64,000 bases of DNA from contig OY727099.1 of NCBI GenBank assembly GCA_963402885.1, positions 312,501-376,500 of the forward strand, read 5' to 3'. The stretch is from Antedon bifida. Taxonomy: Eukaryota > Echinodermata > Crinoidea > Comatulida > Antedonidae. This document shows positions 59,936 to 64,000 of this stretch, one piece after another. Positions within the stretch are counted from its first letter, which is position 1, and each line of letters opens with the position of its first letter. The notes below the pieces were generated by a model, which saw only the letters and a list, made by a program, of their open reading frames with translations, made no database searches and was not told the origin of the DNA. A program made the position numbers and the translations under genes.

Positions 59936-61207
59936 TTAATTCTCTTCGTTACGTGTTTAGAAGAGAATTAATTTTATCTCATCGTAGTTTGGTATGCCGT
60001 GCGTTTGTTATGCAAATGAGTGTGCACATGTGCTGTAGGAAAGACGGTATTGTTAGTCATTCGCGATCAACACACAACACTGTTCAATTTTTATTTTGTT
60101 AATGTTTTACATTAGAATTGTAATTCTACCATTACACACTATAGTGTACTTTTAAATATCCGTTTCATGCAAGATATTGTATTGTAGGCCTACTAATATG
60201 TGAATAAAAGTTTATGGTAGAATATATAAATAAATATGTTTTAAGCAGATCTTCGAAATTTAAGCATAATTATGAAGTCGAGTTTTTTAAAACCCAACCT
60301 AAAATTCGCATCTGGATAGTTGAAATTTAACATTATAATTATCAAAGGTGATATGATAATTCTAATTGTTTTCTAAATTATAGAAATATTAAAATGTAGG
60401 CTTTTGTTTGCTAGCTCTGTTTGTATTTCATAATTTTGTTTTGTTGAATTACCGTCACGGCCGCGTGCATTGCATGTCTCACACTTGGGAAACAATCACC
60501 ATTGTATGGCTGGTCCTGAAGACTTTTATATTTCGTTTCATAATTTCCGGGGACTAAGCTTTCATTCTTGGCTCTGCCCCAACCATGGTGAGCTTAACTG
60601 GAGACTTAATATTGAATTTCATATTTCAATAAATATTTTTTTCAAAATTGTCTTTACTCAGCCCCAATCATGGTGGGGTAGTGAAGACTCTTATATATCA
60701 TGTTTCAAAATACTATAGGTGTCATTTCTGGGGACCTTGTAGCTATTTTAAACAGTTTGGTAAGCCCTGCGTTGTTATGCAAATGAGTTTGTGCAGGTGT
60801 AATGGAGAAGATGGTATTGTTGGTCCTACGCGGTGAACACGCCACAACATTTAATTTAAAAGATAAATTTTGATTTTGTTAATCTTTATTAGAAATTCTA
60901 ATCATGTAAAGGCACAATTTTCCGGGCGGGAATCTAGAAACTCCCCTCCTTTAGTTTAGTGATATAAAATAGAAATAAGTCACTGAATTTTATTTTCTTT
61001 CCGTATGTTAATACACACTGTGCTCAAGTGGACCCAATTTGGAGCCAGGGGAGCACAGTGATATAAAATAGAAATAAGTCACTGAATGTTAATATCTTTT
61101 CGTATTAAGCATATTTGAATACCTACCGGTATGGTACCATACATGTTCGACAATACAGTGTCACATATCTCTATTAAAAAAAAAACAATATTAAAAAAAA
61201 AAAAAAA

Positions 61208-61276
61208 TATCCGTCGAGGTTTGAACCCCAGCCGATAGCACTCAAAACTGAGCATTACCCGTTACGCCACCAAGTA
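61208..61276 (-). repeat. Degenerate tRNA-like sequence, unit 1
   Basis: The minus strand has an A-box (TGGCGTAACGG) and a B-box-like GGTTCAAACC at the usual spacing, with a partial D-stem, but the anticodon loop is shortened and the acceptor stem does not pair. A tRNA pseudogene or SINE head. Confidence 0.5.
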
Positions 61277-61371
61277 CATGACTGAAAAGCTGATAATAGT
61301 CTTATTATACGTGTATTACGTAATTGATCATTACGTCATAAATATCCTATTAAGCTTGCTAAAACCAAAAT

Positions 61372-61632
61372 GATCAGTTAGCTCAGTCGTCTGAGCGTCG
61401 TGTTAACAACACGTATGTCGTGGGTTCGATTCCCACGCTGGTCGGTGGAATAGAGTTAAAGGCATGCGGCCACTGTGTTTGGGGTTCACAGAATTATACG
61501 TCCCCCTTTCCACCACACATCATGAGGCGACAACATCAATGCATCTGGTGATGTGGTGGAAACGACCCCAAAAGGCTGTGGCAGGGCCTTAGTGCTGAGG
61601 CAGGGAGAGCACATTTACCATCTTTTTTTTTT
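61372..61632 (+). repeat. tRNA-derived SINE-like element, unit 1
   Basis: Positions 61372-61444 fold as a 73-nt tRNA: a seven-pair acceptor stem (GATCAGT with GCTGGTC), a GCTC/GAGC D-stem, anticodon AAC (valine) in loop TTAACAA, and a T-stem GTGGG/CCCAC around TTCGATT. One anticodon-stem pair is T-T. The A-box TAGCTCAGTCG and B-box GTTCGATTCC are intact. No T4 run follows directly. The sequence continues for about 180 nt, with an inverted pair GTCCCCCTTTCCACCACA / TGTGGTGGAAACGACCCC, to a T10 run at 61623-61632 that could end a Pol III transcript of about 260 nt. That layout fits a SINE better than a plain tRNA gene. Confidence 0.7.
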
Positions 61633-62980
61633 GGCTCTCGCAAACTGCTTTGATGGTTTAAATTTTATGTTTAGCGCCCTCAATTTATTTTAATGTAAAA
61701 AAAAGGGAATTAATTATCTTCGTTACGTGTTTAGAAGAGAATTAATTTATCTCATCGTAGTTTGGTATGCCGTGCGTTTGTTATGCAAATGAGTGTGCAC
61801 ATGTGCTGTAGGAAAGACGGTATTGTTAGTCATTCGCGATCAACACACAACACTGTTCAATTTTTATTTTGTTAATGTTTTACATTAGAATTGTAATTCT
61901 ACCGTTACACATTATAGTGTACTTTTAAATATCCGTTTCATGCAAGATATTGTATTATAGGCCTACTAATATGTGAATAAAAGTTTATGGTAGAATATAT
62001 AAATAAATATGTTTTAAGCAGATCTTCGAAATTTAAGCATAATTATGAAGTCGAGTTTTTTAAAACCCAACCTAAAATTCGCATCTGGATAGTTGAAATT
62101 TAACATTATAATTATCAAAGGTGATATGATAATTCTAATTGTTTTCTAAATTATAGAAATATTAAAATGTAGGCTTTTGTTTGCTAGCTCTGTTTGTATT
62201 TCATAATTTTGTTTTGTTGAATTACCGTCACGGCCGCGTGCATTGCATGTCTCACACTTGGGAAACAATCACCATTGTATGGCTGGTCCTGAAGACTTTT
62301 ATATTTCGTTTCATAATTTCCGGGGACTAAGCTTTCATTCTTGGCTCTGCCCCAACCATGGTGAGCTTAACTGGAGACTTAATATTGAATTTCATATTTC
62401 AATAAATATTTTTTTCAAAATTGTCTTTACTCAGCCCCAATCATGGTGGGGTAGTGAAGACTCTTATATATCATGTTTCAAAATACTATAGGTGTCATTT
62501 CTGGGGACCTTGTAGCTATTTTAAACAGTTTGGTAAGCCCTGCGTTGTTATGCAAATGAGTTTGTGCAGGTGTAATGGAGAAGATGGTATTGTTGGTCCT
62601 ACGCGGTGAACACGCCACAAAATTTAATTAAAAAGATAAATTTTGATTTTGTTAATCTTTATTAGAAATTCTAATCATGTAAAGGCACAATTTTCCGGGC
62701 GGGAATCTAGAAACTCCCCTCCTTTAGTTTAGTGATATAAAATAGAAATAAGTCACTGAATTTTATTTTCTTTCCGTATGTTAATACACACTGTGCTCAA
62801 GTGGACCCAATTTGGAGCCAGGGGAGCACAGTGATATAAAATAGAAATAAGTCACTGAATGTTAATATCTTTTCGTATTAAGCATATTTGAATACCTACC
62901 GGTATGGTACCATACATGTTCGACAATACAGTGTCACATATCTCTATTAAAAAAAAACCAATATTAAAAAAAAAAAAAAA

Positions 62981-63050
62981 ATATCCGTCGAGGTTTGAAC
63001 CCCAGCCGATAGCACTCAAAACTGAGCATTACCCGTTACGCCACCAAGTA
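62981..63050 (-). repeat. Degenerate tRNA-like sequence, unit 2
   Basis: Satellite copy of the segment at 61208-61276, with the same A- and B-box-like motifs and the same shortened anticodon loop. Confidence 0.5.
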
Positions 63051-63145
63051 CATGACTGAAAAGCTGATAATAGTCTATTTATACGTGTATTACGTAATTG
63101 ATCATTACGTCATAAATATCCTATTAAGCTTGCTAAAACCAAAAT

Positions 63146-63406
63146 GATCAGTTAGCTCAGTCGTCTGAGCGTCGTGTTAACAACACGTATGTCGTGGGTT
63201 CGATTCCCACGCTGGTCGGTGGAATAGAGTTAAAGGCATGCGGCCACTGTGTTTGGGGTTCACAGAATTATACGTCCCCCTTTCCACCACACATCATGAG
63301 GCGACAACATCAATGCATCTGGTGATGTGGTGGAAACGACCCCAAAAGGCTGTGGCAGGGCCTTAGTGCTGAGGCAGGGAGAGCACATTTACCATCTTTT
63401 TTTTTT
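63146..63406 (+). repeat. tRNA-derived SINE-like element, unit 2
   Basis: Satellite copy of the element at 61372-61632. The tRNA-like head (63146-63218) is unchanged, with anticodon AAC and the same T-T pair, and the element ends in a T10 run at 63397-63406. Confidence 0.7.
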
Positions 63407-64000
63407 GACTCTCGCAAACTGCTTTGATGGTTTAAATTTTATGTTTAGCGCCCTCAATTTATTTTAATGTAAAAAAAAGGGAATTAATTATCTTCGTTAC
63501 GTGTTTAGAAGAGAATTAATTTATCTCATCGTAGTTTGGTATGCCGTGCGTTTGTTATGCAAATGAGTGTGCACATGTGCTGTAGGAAAGATGGTATTGT
63601 TAGTCATTCGCGATCAACACACAACACTGTTCAATTTTTATTTTGTTAATCTTTTACATTAGAATTGTAATTCTACCGTTACACATTATAGTGTATTTTT
63701 AAATATCCGTTTCATGCAAGATAATTGTATTGTAGGCCTACTAATATGTTGTGAATAAAAGTTTATGGCAGAATAAATAAATAAATAAATATGTTTTAAG
63801 CAGATCTTCGAAATTGAAGTATATATGAAGTCGAGTTTTTTTAAAACCCAACCTAAAATTCGCATCTGGATAGTTGAAATTTAACAATATAATTATCAAA
63901 GGTGATATGATAATTCTAATTGTTTTCTAAATTATAGAAATATTAAAATTAGTAAGTAGGCTTTTGTGTGCTAGCTCTGTTTGTATTTCATAATTTTGTT

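Larger units (their letters stand above)
59933..64000 (+). repeat. 1,774-bp tandem satellite unit, 2.3 copies, runs off window
   Basis: Units begin with GAATTAATT-C/A-TCTTCGTTACG at 59933, 61707 and 63481, an exact 1,774-bp period with very few differences between copies. Within a unit are two related sub-blocks each with an octamer ATGCAAATGAG (for example 60012 and 60778), a fragment of the 97-bp repeat, a minus-strand tRNA-like segment and a tRNA-derived SINE-like element. The 82-residue open frames (60470-60718, 62243-62491) are identical only because the DNA is, and show no known domain. The third copy is cut by the window end and is somewhat more diverged. Confidence 0.95.

Noticed and set aside
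61372..61444. A functional tRNA-Val(AAC) gene
   Set aside because: The head folds well, but there is a T-T pair in the anticodon stem, no T4 terminator close behind, and a long conserved SINE-like body follows. I call it tRNA-derived, though a working gene is not excluded.
60470..62491. Identical 82-residue open frames in the satellite units
   Set aside because: The identity comes from the satellite DNA being identical. No domain, no good start context, and the sequence is low in coding character.

Overview
This is a 64-kb piece of an animal nuclear genome. It is AT-rich and has spliced genes with canonical GT-AG introns, abundant intronic transposon debris and long tandem repeats. There is nothing prokaryotic in it. 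The genes (LOXHD1-like, FSIP2-like, SH3YL1-like, a C-type-lectin receptor) and the base composition suggest an invertebrate deuterostome, most plausibly an echinoderm. That assignment is an impression, not a proof.

Layout. (1) 1-22973, minus strand: a LOXHD1-like gene read as 40 exons. It has an N-terminal region and 14 PLAT domains, the last one cut by the window edge. Splice sites and codon phase agree across all 40 exons (about 2,150 residues). A 5'-truncated LINE with an intact reverse transcriptase lies in the intron nearest the window edge (about 136-2640). (2) 22974-27430: a head-to-head intergenic region with a candidate shared promoter around 26.6-27.4 kb. (3) 27431-31037, plus strand: a C2H2 zinc-finger gene whose C-terminus is a 10-residue tandem repeat interrupted by one in-frame TAG. 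(4) 31974-48277, minus strand: a long FSIP2-like gene (17 coding exons plus one duplicated exon), tail-to-tail with the zinc-finger gene. (5) 42054-44439, plus strand: a complete four-exon C-type-lectin membrane receptor gene nested antisense in an FSIP2-like intron. (6) 48278-52385: intergenic, with two inverted-repeat elements. (7) 52386-58385, minus strand: an SH3YL1-like gene (YSC84 lipid-binding domain, serine-rich linker, SH3 domain) with a 28-copy 37-bp minisatellite in an intron. (8) 59385-64000: a 97-bp tandem repeat array, then a 1,774-bp satellite unit repeated 2.3 times, each full unit carrying a tRNA-derived SINE-like element.

Functional reading. The two largest genes belong to families tied to cilia, hair cells and sperm tails. 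LOXHD1 is a PLAT-repeat protein of the hair-cell membrane-cytoskeleton interface, and FSIP2 is a protein of the sperm fibrous sheath. Both predicted N-terminal regions carry an SL-x-DPHL motif, and the FSIP2-like protein has two helices that look like PKA-regulatory-subunit anchoring helices. The SH3YL1-like protein is a phosphoinositide/actin adaptor. The nested lectin gene encodes a signal peptide, one lectin domain, one transmembrane helix and a tyrosine-rich tail ending in an ITIM-like motif, suggesting an immune-type receptor. I see no evidence that these genes form one pathway. The most unusual items are the nested receptor, the phase-compatible exon duplication, the charged insertion inside PLAT domain 8, the stop codon inside the zinc-finger gene's repeat, and the satellite/SINE block.
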